A DNA stretch of 64,000 bases. Source: Halarcobacter mediterraneus (GTDB taxonomy: Bacteria; Campylobacterota; Campylobacteria; Campylobacterales; Arcobacteraceae). Below are positions 29,241 through 37,670 of this stretch, one piece after another. How positions within the stretch are numbered: the first letter of the stretch is position 1; every line of letters begins with the position of its first letter. The stretch spans positions 763,203-827,202 of the forward strand of contig NZ_NXIE01000001.1 of the NCBI RefSeq assembly GCF_004116625.1. The letters run 5' to 3'. The notes beneath the pieces were generated by a model that saw only the letters and a program-made list of their open reading frames with translations, was not told where the DNA came from and made no database searches. A program made the position numbers and the translations under genes.

Positions 29241-30164
29241 ATGTTAACAGATAAGATAAGAAATAAAGAAGGTGGAATTTTACTATATGGAATTACACCA
29301 CCAAAAATAAAACACACAAAAGAAGAGATTAAAGAAATTGCAAATAAGCATATTGATAGAATCTCAAAACTAAATGTAGATGGACTTGTTTTATATGATA
29401 TTCAAGATGAATCAGATAGAACAGATGAAAAAAGACCTTTTCCTTTTATAAAGACTTTAAACCCTTGTGAATATTCAAGAAATTATTTACAAGAACTAAA
29501 AACTCCAAGAATAGTTTATCGAGCAGTGGGAAACTATACAGCTAAACAGTTTACCGCTTGGTTAGAGCAAACAAGAGAAACTCAAGTTCATTCTGTATTT
29601 GTTGGAGCTGCTAGTCATGAGCAGCAAACAAATATTACTCTTAAAGAAGCTTACTCTTTAAAAAGAGAAGTAAATGATAATTTATGTCTTGGAGGAATAG
29701 CAATTCCAGAAAGACACTCAAAAAAGCATGATGAACATCTAAGAGTTGCTTCAAAGATAAATGAATCTTGTGAATTCTTTATAACACAATGTGTTTATGA
29801 CCTTGAAGCTTCTAAAATCTTCTTAACAGACTATGCTAAATATGTAAAAGAAAATAGTATTGATGCTGTTCCTATTATTTTTACTTTAACACCTTGTGGA
29901 AGTTCAAAGACCTTAGACTTTATGAAATGGTTAGGAATAAATATTCCTAACTATTTAGAAGAAGAATTAAAAGAATCAAAAGATATTCTAGCTGAATCAG
30001 TAAAACTATCAAAAGAGATTTTTGAAGAACTATTTATTTTTGGCAAAAAAAGAGATATACCAGTAGGTTGCAATATTGAAAGTGTTGCAATTAGAAAAGC
30101 AGAAATTGATGCTTCTGTAGAACTTCTTGAAGAAGTTAAAAAAATAATAAAAAAACACTCTTAA
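29241..30164 (+). CDS. methylenetetrahydrofolate reductase-like protein
   Basis: A 307-residue TIM-barrel protein of the methylenetetrahydrofolate reductase family. The beta-1 strand ILLYGITPPK carries the PP turn, GLVLYDIQDESDRT resembles the second strand, and CEFFITQCVYD (about 176-186) matches the family's F-x-x-Q motif. The classical Glu near the N-terminus (FEFFPP) appears here as GITPPK, so activity on folate is uncertain. A methyltransfer-related oxidoreductase is an alternative. It precedes the rhombosortase gene by 10 bases. Confidence 0.7.
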   Translation: MLTDKIRNKEGGILLYGITPPKIKHTKEEIKEIANKHIDRISKLNVDGLVLYDIQDESDRTDEKRPFPFIKTLNPCEYSRNYLQELKTPRIVYRAVGNYTAKQFTAWLEQTRETQVHSVFVGAASHEQQTNITLKEAYSLKREVNDNLCLGGIAIPERHSKKHDEHLRVASKINESCEFFITQCVYDLEASKIFLTDYAKYVKENSIDAVPIIFTLTPCGSSKTLDFMKWLGINIPNYLEEELKESKDILAESVKLSKEIFEELFIFGKKRDIPVGCNIESVAIRKAEIDASVELLEEVKKIIKKHS

Positions 30165-30174
30165 AGTAAAGTTA

Positions 30175-30774
30175 TTGAAATTAGTTTTAAAGAACAATAG
30201 TATTTTTTTTATTATTGTTCTTCTTTTAACTAGTTTTTATATTTTAGATACTTCAATTTATAAGTATCTTGAATACAATTTATATTCAATAGAAAAACTT
30301 CAATTATGGCGTTTATTTACAGCAAACTTTTTACACACAAACTTTTATCACTTTATTCTAAATACTTTTGCCTTTACATTTATTTTTTTCTTATTCAAAA
30401 ATAATTTTTCATTTAAATTTTATATTTTTTTATTTACTTTTTTATGTTTTGCAGTAAGCACTTGTATCTACTTTTTTTCCAAAGATATTATAAATTATGT
30501 TGGATTATCTGGTGTTTTACATGGTTTATTAATTTATAGTTTATATCTAGAAAAAAAATCAAAATTAAACTATCTTATGATTTTAATAATATGGCTTAAA
30601 GTTATTTATGAACAAATATTTGGAGCAAGCAAGCAAATTGAAGAACTTATAAAAGCCCAAGTAGCAATTGATGCACACTTCTATGGAGTAATATTAGCTA
30701 CATTTATCTATTTTATAACTAAACGATATATAAAGATTAAAAATAATAATTACAAGAATTTATCTCAAAATTAA
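30175..30774 (+). CDS. rhombosortase (rhomboid-family intramembrane protease)
   Basis: A 199-residue rhomboid-type membrane protease with about six helices. HTNFYHFILN (54-63) holds the rhomboid H..N signature. The catalytic Ser is in GLSGVLHGL (about 112-120) and the catalytic His in AIDAHFYG (about 162-169), both in the form typical of rhombosortases. Rhombosortases cleave GlyGly-CTERM tails of secreted proteins. Two such proteins are encoded 1.3 and 4.7 kb downstream. The start is TTG with a weak ribosome site; no earlier ATG exists. Confidence 0.8.
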   Translation: MKLVLKNNSIFFIIVLLLTSFYILDTSIYKYLEYNLYSIEKLQLWRLFTANFLHTNFYHFILNTFAFTFIFFLFKNNFSFKFYIFLFTFLCFAVSTCIYFFSKDIINYVGLSGVLHGLLIYSLYLEKKSKLNYLMILIIWLKVIYEQIFGASKQIEELIKAQVAIDAHFYGVILATFIYFITKRYIKIKNNNYKNLSQN

Positions 30775-30821
30775 TTAAAAAATATAATCTATTCTTTACT
30801 GCTATATAGATAAAATACAAA

Positions 30822-31451
30822 ATGGAAAAATTAAAAAACATAGAACTTTTTAACTCATTAAATGATACTCAATTAAAAAAAATCAAAGAAATAACTTTAT
30901 TTAAAAACTTTGATAAAAATACTATTCTCTTTTTTGAAGGAGAGAAACCTAAGTATTTTTATTTACTTTTGGATGGAAATGTAAAAGTATATAAAATTGA
31001 CCATAAAGGAAATGAAATTATAGTGCATAATTTTGTAGGTCCAACTTTGGTTGCTGAAACTGCAAGTCTAGATGACTTACTTTTCCCTGCAAATTGTATA
31101 TGCTTAGAAAATTGTAGATTTGCACTTATAAAAAAAGAAGAGTTTCATCATATCTTAAAAAATGATAGTGAAATTTCTTTTCAAATAATAAAATCTTTAG
31201 CTAAAAAAATCAGATATATGAATACTTTTATTGATAGTAGTTTAGTCTTTGATATAGATACAAGAATAGCTAAATATATAAACAAAAGCCCAGAAGAGTT
31301 TAAAAGTAAAAAAAATAAGATAATTGCAGCTGAATTAAATATTTCCCCTGAAACTTTTTCAAGAAGTCTAAAAAAATTTAAAGATTTAGAAATTATAGAT
31401 AAAAACCTAAATCTTTTGAATAAAGATAAACTTCAAACATTTATAAAATAA
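30822..31451 (+). CDS. Crp/Fnr-family transcriptional regulator
   Basis: A 209-residue regulator. An N-terminal cyclic-nucleotide-like beta barrel (about 10-120) is followed by the dimer helix and a C-terminal helix-turn-helix (about 160-195). The recognition helix reads SPETFSRSLKKF. The E..SR positions match those by which FNR reads TTGAT. There is no N-terminal FeS Cys cluster; three Cys lie near 91-98. A perfect TTGAT-N4-ATCAA box is present at 37577-37590. It may sense NO, haem or redox state; the ligand is unknown. Confidence 0.85.
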   Translation: MEKLKNIELFNSLNDTQLKKIKEITLFKNFDKNTILFFEGEKPKYFYLLLDGNVKVYKIDHKGNEIIVHNFVGPTLVAETASLDDLLFPANCICLENCRFALIKKEEFHHILKNDSEISFQIIKSLAKKIRYMNTFIDSSLVFDIDTRIAKYINKSPEEFKSKKNKIIAAELNISPETFSRSLKKFKDLEIIDKNLNLLNKDKLQTFIK

Positions 31452-31458
31452 GATGTTA

Positions 31459-31490
31459 TATAGCACTTTTTCAAGTGCTATATTTTTCTT
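31459..31490. terminator. terminator between the Crp/Fnr gene and the GlyGly-CTERM gene
   Basis: A 10-bp stem, TATAGCACTT (31459-31468) with AAGTGCTATA (31473-31482), TTTC loop, T-run after. The stop codon of the minus-strand gene lies in the right arm, so it probably works both ways. Confidence 0.8.
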
Positions 31491-32764
31491 TTCATAAATT
31501 TCTTTTGTAAAAATATTAAACTTAATAACAATAATAAGCTATAAATACTACCTCCTGCACTTTCATCCTTCCTTTCAATCTGTCCTAATGTGTTTTGAGC
31601 TATTGCAAGTGATGTTTTAATTTCATTATTTTTTAAACCATCTAAATCTTTACCATCTAAATCAGTTATTGTGATTTTTATAGTATTATCATCTACTTTT
31701 TCCCACTTATTAGAATCCAATAAACTATAAACTTGAGACTCATATTCTTTCATATATATCAATAATTTTTCAGGTAAAAATGAAGATAACTTCAAAGTAA
31801 CTGTTGTTGAATCCTTTGAAGAATCATTTAAAACTGTTGTAAAAGTTAGATTTCCTAGAGAATACTCTAATCCTGGTTCTCCTAAAGTCAAATCATCTTC
31901 AATCAAATCTCCAATTCCGGTATTATCAGGTATTTCTGTTTCCATACTTTCTACACTAACGTTTTGTAAATTCATACTTTCTTCAACACTTATAGAAATA
32001 GTACTATCATTTAATAATTTGATATCTTCTATAGAGTTTGAACTAAAAGCTAAATCTCCTGCTTCTAAAGCATCAATAATCCCATCGCCATCACTATCCT
32101 TAGGATTATTAATATCTTCTCCTACTTCTATATAGTCTGGAATACCATCACCATCAGTATCAAGTTTACAAGGATCTAATCCTAATCTAATAGCATCTTC
32201 ATCACTTATTCCATCATCATTACAATCAGCTCCTACTAATCTTGCCGTTCCCATTGGTGCAGGTTCAATAGTTAAAGGGAAAACTCCTGGAATTTGAGTA
32301 CCTAAAATACCATCTAAAACTCCATCTTCTGCATCTATTGTATTTATTTCTAAACTATTATCTGTTTTTATTATTTCGAAAGTGATTGTTGTATTTGCTC
32401 TTGGATTACCTAAATCAGGCTTATATATTTGAAATTGTGGAAAGATAGTATATGTTCCATCTGTATTATCTACAAAATTAATAATATCATTGTCTGGATC
32501 TGCATTATCAATATCATGGAAGGCATAATTAAATCCAACAGACAAAGTAGTACCTGTTATAACTACTTCTTTTTTATCAAAATCCCAAGTCCAAGGAACA
32601 CTTCTAACACCATAACCTAAAACATTCCCTGTGGGGTGAGCTCGAACTGTAATTTGATAATCTCCTGTATAAACACCTGTTAAACCTGCTGTTCCTGCTG
32701 CATAAATATTTGTAGAAACAAATATTGCACCTAGAAGTAAATATTTTTTTATTTGTTTTTTCAT
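31478..32764 (-). CDS. GlyGly-CTERM protein with calcium-binding repeats
   Basis: A 428-residue secreted protein. Signal peptide 1-22. An N-terminal domain follows (about 24-172: GVYTGDY, WTWDFD, DNTDGTY, GILGTQIPGVFPLTIEPAP), shared with the genes at 34912 and 37010. Then come thrombospondin type-3-like calcium loops (DCNDDGISD, DTDGDGIPD, DSDGDGIID, about 180-237) and an unassigned beta region. The tail (about 402-428) is SAGGSIYSLLLLLSLIFL plus a basic end, the GlyGly-CTERM sorting signal. Rhombosortase would cleave it after type II export. Function unknown; the locus suggests a partner of the TonB-dependent receptor. Confidence 0.8.
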   Translation of the reverse strand: MKKQIKKYLLLGAIFVSTNIYAAGTAGLTGVYTGDYQITVRAHPTGNVLGYGVRSVPWTWDFDKKEVVITGTTLSVGFNYAFHDIDNADPDNDIINFVDNTDGTYTIFPQFQIYKPDLGNPRANTTITFEIIKTDNSLEINTIDAEDGVLDGILGTQIPGVFPLTIEPAPMGTARLVGADCNDDGISDEDAIRLGLDPCKLDTDGDGIPDYIEVGEDINNPKDSDGDGIIDALEAGDLAFSSNSIEDIKLLNDSTISISVEESMNLQNVSVESMETEIPDNTGIGDLIEDDLTLGEPGLEYSLGNLTFTTVLNDSSKDSTTVTLKLSSFLPEKLLIYMKEYESQVYSLLDSNKWEKVDDNTIKITITDLDGKDLDGLKNNEIKTSLAIAQNTLGQIERKDESAGGSIYSLLLLLSLIFLQKKFMKRKI

Positions 32765-32780
32765 TTTTTCTCCAATTCTA

Positions 32781-34898
32781 TTACCATTTATAAACTAAAC
32801 CAGCAGTAAGATTAAAGCCTGCACCAGGTATGAAGTTTGGTAAATCAGGGGCACTTAAACCTCTAACGACATAAGCTGTTTGATAAACTTCATCTGTAAT
32901 ATTATTTAGGTCAAGAAATAATCTAAGGTTTTTTGTAATGTTATAACTTGTTTCTAAACCCAAAAGATAATAAGCATCTTGTTTAGTACTTTCTGTATTA
33001 TAATGGTCTATATAAGTTTTTTCTGGTTGCAACCTTAGATTTGCACCTAAATACCATGAACTATTTGGCCAATACCCAAATTCTGCTTGAATTAGATGTT
33101 TAGGAACACCTGCTAAATACTTTCCTTCATATTCTCCATCATCAAAAGTAAAATGACTATAATTGTAAATTAGTTTTGATACAAATTTATCATTTTCTAA
33201 AAATACTGAATCAATAAAATGTTTTACACCTAACTCAATTCCTTTATGTATAGTTTTTCCATCATAATTTATAGTTTTTCCATTTACTGCAAAGTCCCCT
33301 ACTACAGATATCAATTCATCATCTACTTCTGAATAATAAAATGCCGTACTAAAATCAAAGTTTTCATATTTTGTACTTACCCCAACTTCAAAAGTTTTTG
33401 CTTTTTGCATTTTTAAATCATTTATTTGAACATGATCATTTAAAGGATTTCCTGGATTTGCAACAACTGTTGCAAGTTGCCAAAAGTTTGGAGATTCTGA
33501 ACTGGTACTAAAATTTGTATATAATCTTAAGTCTTCATAGGGTTCATAGATAAGCCCTACTTTAGGATTTAAAACTGAATATGAAAAATCACTGTCTAAA
33601 AGATTTTTACTTTTATTATCTGTTATTTCTCTCTTATTTAATACCCACTGAACTGAAGCTAAGGCTTTTAAATCACTTGTTAATTCTTGTGTTACTTGAC
33701 CACCAAGAACAACATTTGAAGCATCTAAATCAACATCTGCAATTTTTCGTAAAATACTTCCATCTAAAGGATTTATACTTTTATATGTTCTTGGCATTTC
33801 ACCTTTATTTGCAGAAACAAATAATAAATAGTTTGTTAAGAGGTTATTTTTTAGAAGATGATTATAATTAAAAGAATAATCTAGTCCAAAATTACGAATG
33901 TCAGTTTCCATTTCAGTTAAAGGATTTCTAAAAGTATCTTCAGTCTTTGAAGTATAAAAACCTATTTTTTGAACTGAATTCTCTGTAAAAACTTTTGTTT
34001 TATTTGCTAGTCTATACTCTTTTGATTCTCTTTTTGGTTTTCTAATTGAGATATTTAAAAGTTCACCTAAAGGTCCATGTCCTTCTCCCATAACAAGTTC
34101 TGGATTGTTTTTTGCTTCTTCTTTTCTTAATAAAAATGGAATATCAAAATCATTTTTTGTATAGTTAAAATAAGTTCTATTATCCCAATTTTCCTCAGTG
34201 TACCCCAAGTTAAAAGCTATACTATCTCTTTTACCTTCACTATGATTACGAAAACCTTCTTGTTGAGAATGACTTGCATATAAATGATAATCGAATTTAC
34301 CTATTTTTTCTGCAAATGTCATTTTTGCTTTTCTAAATTCAAAAGAACCAACTTCAAAGGCTAAAGAATTTGAACTATTATATGCATTTCTAATATTTAA
34401 ATCAATCGCCCCACCTAAGGTAGTAGCTCCATAACGCATTGCATTACTTCCCCTATATATAGATAAGTGATCAGCTTGTTCAGGGTCAATCATTCCTATA
34501 ATAAAAGAACCATCTGGATGATTTAAAGCCAACCCATCATAGAGTATTTGGATTCCTCTATTTACAGGGTTATCTTGAATCCCTGAACCTCTAATATTAA
34601 TTCGTGGTTGGTCATTTCCTCCAAAAAACTCTTGAACAATAATTCCTGGTTCATAGTTTAAAACTTTTGAAATAGAAGCTTTACTAGAAGTAATATCATC
34701 CATCTTTATAAGATTTGTTCCTCCTGGAACTTCTTTTAATGTATTTTCTAAATCTATAGTTTCTGGATTTTTTTTATTTACTGATTCTTGTATAGTTATA
34801 TCATCTAATTTCACGTCTTCTTTTCCTTGAGAAGCAAATAAAATATTTGCTCCTAAGAATAAAGATATAATTACATACTTATTTAAATTGTAAGGCAT
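32781..34898 (-). CDS. TonB-dependent outer membrane receptor
   Basis: A 705-residue outer membrane protein. Signal peptide 1-22, a TonB-box-like DDITIQE (about 31-37), a plug domain (about 45-160: VPGGTNLIKMDDI, RINIRGSGIQDNPVNRGIQI) and a 22-strand barrel ending in the terminal aromatic GLVYKW. It resembles FecA/siderophore-type receptors, but the ligand is not readable. It sits between two secreted proteins sharing an N-terminal domain (17-base and 14-base gaps), so all three probably form one transcription unit. Confidence 0.9.
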   Translation of the reverse strand: MPYNLNKYVIISLFLGANILFASQGKEDVKLDDITIQESVNKKNPETIDLENTLKEVPGGTNLIKMDDITSSKASISKVLNYEPGIIVQEFFGGNDQPRINIRGSGIQDNPVNRGIQILYDGLALNHPDGSFIIGMIDPEQADHLSIYRGSNAMRYGATTLGGAIDLNIRNAYNSSNSLAFEVGSFEFRKAKMTFAEKIGKFDYHLYASHSQQEGFRNHSEGKRDSIAFNLGYTEENWDNRTYFNYTKNDFDIPFLLRKEEAKNNPELVMGEGHGPLGELLNISIRKPKRESKEYRLANKTKVFTENSVQKIGFYTSKTEDTFRNPLTEMETDIRNFGLDYSFNYNHLLKNNLLTNYLLFVSANKGEMPRTYKSINPLDGSILRKIADVDLDASNVVLGGQVTQELTSDLKALASVQWVLNKREITDNKSKNLLDSDFSYSVLNPKVGLIYEPYEDLRLYTNFSTSSESPNFWQLATVVANPGNPLNDHVQINDLKMQKAKTFEVGVSTKYENFDFSTAFYYSEVDDELISVVGDFAVNGKTINYDGKTIHKGIELGVKHFIDSVFLENDKFVSKLIYNYSHFTFDDGEYEGKYLAGVPKHLIQAEFGYWPNSSWYLGANLRLQPEKTYIDHYNTESTKQDAYYLLGLETSYNITKNLRLFLDLNNITDEVYQTAYVVRGLSAPDLPNFIPGAGFNLTAGLVYKW

Positions 34899-34911
34899 AA
34901 TATTTTCTCTC

Positions 34912-36903
34912 TTATTTTTTTCTTTTAAATAATGTTAAAGCTAGTAAAGAAAGTAATAACCAAGAAAAGCTTCCTCCACTTCCTCCTGAACTACCACTAT
35001 TATCTGTATTATCATTTCCACTATTTGTCTCATCTTCTATTATTCCATTTGCTATTAATGAGTTTTTTAGATGTTCTTTTACTTCTTCCATTGGTTTTAT
35101 CTCTATATTTGCTGCTGTTAGTACTTCTTCTACATTAAAATCACTTGATTGGATATCTCTTATTCCTTCTGCTTCTAATGCTGCTACTGATATATCATCT
35201 ATCTCTATGTTTTCTGTTGTTGTATCACTATCTAATGATTGCAGAAATTGTGCTATTTTTAGTACGGTTTCATTTTCTAAATTATCTCTTTGCACTCCTA
35301 CTATATCTTGAATAAAAATCTTTCCATCTTCATTTACTTTTGAGATTGTCCCTATTTTTACATTCCCTACTGAAAATTTTACTTCTCCTGAGCCATAATA
35401 GAAACTCCCATCTTCTCCTATCTCTCCTTCATAGCCTGGATTTAAATTAACAAATTCTAATTCAGATGGTGTAGACTGAGTATATGTATATTTAATACCT
35501 TCAACTGCTGAATCAATAAAGTATACTTTTCTTTTTTCTCCCATTGCAAAGATTACCGAACCTCTAAGACCTTCTTCATCAAAAGCATCAAAACTAATTT
35601 GATTTTCAGATATTTTTTCCCAAGTTATTTTTGTATAATCATAATAAGATATTGTTTTCCCTGTTTCTGGATCAATCTCATTATCACTAGAATATTTTTG
35701 AATACCTAAATATGCTTGAAAGTTTTCAGGAATTTTATCCTCAAAAGACATAATAAGTTTTTGAGTTTTATCTTTGACAAAAGCAAGATCATCATGAAAA
35801 TTTAGATTAAGTGTTTTATAATATATTTCTACACCATTTTCATTTGTTTTAGGTGGAATATCTCCACTAGTCTTAATAACAACATGAGTACTTCTATTTT
35901 TTAACTCAGGATTATAGTCTTCAAAAAATAAAGACTGACCATTTAATCTATATTTTCCTTGATTCTCAATAGAAAAAGATGGACCAATTTCATTTGTAAA
36001 TTTACCTAAAAGATAACCTTTTTGAGCTTCCTCTCCACCTTCTAAATAATTAGGAATTCCATCTTCATCTGTATCTTCAGGAGTATAAATAGTTATCATT
36101 TCATCTATATCATTTATTCCATCTCCATCAGTATCTAATACATTCTTATCTAATCCTAAGAATTCTGCTTCAATATCTGTAATTCCATCATTGTTACTAT
36201 CTTCTCCTGTATCTTTTTTCATCTCTACAGAGTAGTAACTTGGTTGAACAACAAGAGGAAAAACATTTGCAATTCTTCCTCCTGGAATACCATCTAATTC
36301 TCCTCCATCTGTTTCATAATCTAAACTTTCAATTTTTAATTTTTCATTCTGAAAGCTAACTTTAAATTTACCAGTAGTGTTACCAAAAGGATAACTTTGT
36401 AGCGAAAGATGAATTTTTTTACCAAAATCAACAAGATATGTACCATCATTATTATCAATAATATCCATTGTAATTTCATCTTCTGAACTTATATGAGGAT
36501 AGGTTTCTTTAGCCTCAACCCAGTTAGAATTTTCATCCATATGTGCACCATCTTTTTCTTCCTTAACATTTTGATTATAAGGTTGAAATCTCACTCTAAT
36601 GCCTTCTAAAGCATAAAGTTGACTTCCACCCCAAGTAACTTTCATATTATCAAAATCCCATTTCCATAAGCCATTATTTACACTATAACCCAAAGTTATA
36701 TACTCTACACCTTCACTTGATGTTTTAAGAGGAAGTCCAGATACAAATCCTGATGCATTTTCATCCGCTGTATTCATTAATAGCCTATAAGTTCCAACAT
36801 AAGTTCCAGTTGGTTTTGTATAAGATGTTTCTTCTGCTGCAAAAGCAGTTCCTGCGCTTGACAATAACGCCCCTGCAAGTAATATATTATGTATTGTTTT
36901 CAT
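34912..36903 (-). CDS. large GlyGly-CTERM protein with calcium-binding repeats
   Basis: A 663-residue secreted protein. Signal peptide 1-22. The shared N-terminal domain spans about 28-228 (GTYVGTYRLL, WKWDFDN, DNNDGTYLVDF, GELDGIPGGRIANVFPLVVQP). It is followed by EF-hand-like calcium loops (DSNNDGITD, DTDGDGIND, DTDEDGIPN). The middle part is unassigned. It ends in a Ser/Gly linker (SGSSGGSGGS) and a hydrophobic helix with KRKK, a GlyGly-CTERM signal for rhombosortase. It is probably exposed at or released from the cell surface. First gene of the likely operon with the receptor and the 428-residue protein. Confidence 0.8.
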   Translation of the reverse strand: MKTIHNILLAGALLSSAGTAFAAEETSYTKPTGTYVGTYRLLMNTADENASGFVSGLPLKTSSEGVEYITLGYSVNNGLWKWDFDNMKVTWGGSQLYALEGIRVRFQPYNQNVKEEKDGAHMDENSNWVEAKETYPHISSEDEITMDIIDNNDGTYLVDFGKKIHLSLQSYPFGNTTGKFKVSFQNEKLKIESLDYETDGGELDGIPGGRIANVFPLVVQPSYYSVEMKKDTGEDSNNDGITDIEAEFLGLDKNVLDTDGDGINDIDEMITIYTPEDTDEDGIPNYLEGGEEAQKGYLLGKFTNEIGPSFSIENQGKYRLNGQSLFFEDYNPELKNRSTHVVIKTSGDIPPKTNENGVEIYYKTLNLNFHDDLAFVKDKTQKLIMSFEDKIPENFQAYLGIQKYSSDNEIDPETGKTISYYDYTKITWEKISENQISFDAFDEEGLRGSVIFAMGEKRKVYFIDSAVEGIKYTYTQSTPSELEFVNLNPGYEGEIGEDGSFYYGSGEVKFSVGNVKIGTISKVNEDGKIFIQDIVGVQRDNLENETVLKIAQFLQSLDSDTTTENIEIDDISVAALEAEGIRDIQSSDFNVEEVLTAANIEIKPMEEVKEHLKNSLIANGIIEDETNSGNDNTDNSGSSGGSGGSFSWLLLSLLALTLFKRKK

Positions 36904-36960
36904 TGTTATCCTTTATTTTTTAAAGTTAAAATTATTTTGTATATTAAAAGAGTAAGAGTA

Positions 36961-37002
36961 AATAAAAAGTGAATATCCCAAAAGGGATACTTACTTTTTA
37001 TT
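36961..37002 (-). terminator. terminator after the small secreted protein gene
   Basis: A 19-bp stem with two mismatches (36961-36979 and 36984-37002), AAAA loop, A/T-rich ends. It separates the 169-residue gene from the large GlyGly-CTERM gene downstream on the same strand. Confidence 0.7.
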
Positions 37003-37009
37003 TATAAAA

Positions 37010-37519
37010 TCAATTTGTATATCCATACCAATTTAATTCAACAGGGAAAGTTCCAGTTGTAGAACTAGATATAGTACCAGGGACACCATTTGATTCTGTA
37101 TCTACAGAGATAATAGTCAAACCATTAACTGTTTCTGTGATATCAAGTGTAGTTGAGAAAGTAAAGATAGGAGAACCAAAAAAACTAAAATTAGGTTGAA
37201 AAGTATAATTTATAGTATATGTTCCATCACCATTTGAAACTAAAGTTTTAGGTCCTGCTATTGTATATTGAATACCTGTACCTAAAAGAGCATCAACTTT
37301 ACCATTTTGAGTAGTTATTGTTCCATTATCAAAATCTAAAGTCCAATTATAACTTTTTTGAGTGGTTCCGAATTGAGCATTACCTTGATCTGGTCTATGG
37401 GCATTAAAATCATATGTCCCACTATGTACTCCTGTTATACCTGGTGTTCCTGCTACTAAAGAACTAGCACCTAAAGAAAGAGCTAATAGCCCTGCTAAAA
37501 TAATTTTACTAATTTTCAT
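37010..37519 (-). CDS. small secreted protein, stand-alone copy of the shared N-terminal domain
   Basis: A 169-residue protein with a signal peptide (cleavage about residue 23, SLVAG). It then consists only of the domain shared with the two GlyGly-CTERM proteins: TGVHSGTYDF, YNWTLDFDNGT, NGDGTYTINYTFQP, GVPGTISSSTTGTFPVELNW. It lacks the calcium loops and sorting tail, so it is probably periplasmic or secreted. An FNR-type box lies 58 bases before its start. The domain function is unknown; a ligand-binding role next to the TonB receptor is a guess. Confidence 0.7.
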   Translation of the reverse strand: MKISKIILAGLLALSLGASSLVAGTPGITGVHSGTYDFNAHRPDQGNAQFGTTQKSYNWTLDFDNGTITTQNGKVDALLGTGIQYTIAGPKTLVSNGDGTYTINYTFQPNFSFFGSPIFTFSTTLDITETVNGLTIISVDTESNGVPGTISSSTTGTFPVELNWYGYTN

Positions 37520-37576
37520 TTTTACTCCTTTAATTAATTAGTTCAAGAATGATACCAAATATCATTATTAAAAATA

Positions 37577-37590
37577 TTGATTTAAATCAA
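37577..37590 (-). promoter_or_regulatory. FNR/CRP-type operator
   Basis: A perfect inverted repeat TTGAT-TTAA-ATCAA, the FNR consensus. It lies 58-71 bases upstream of the 169-residue gene and about 80 bases upstream of the divergent SRAP gene start. The Crp/Fnr protein at 30822 has the matching E..SR recognition residues. Binding is not shown. Confidence 0.65.
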
Positions 37591-37670
37591 GATTTTATAT
37601 ATTTATATATATTTTAATTATTCATTATTATTTTGCTAAAATAATGAAAATAAAATCTTGGAGTAATTAT

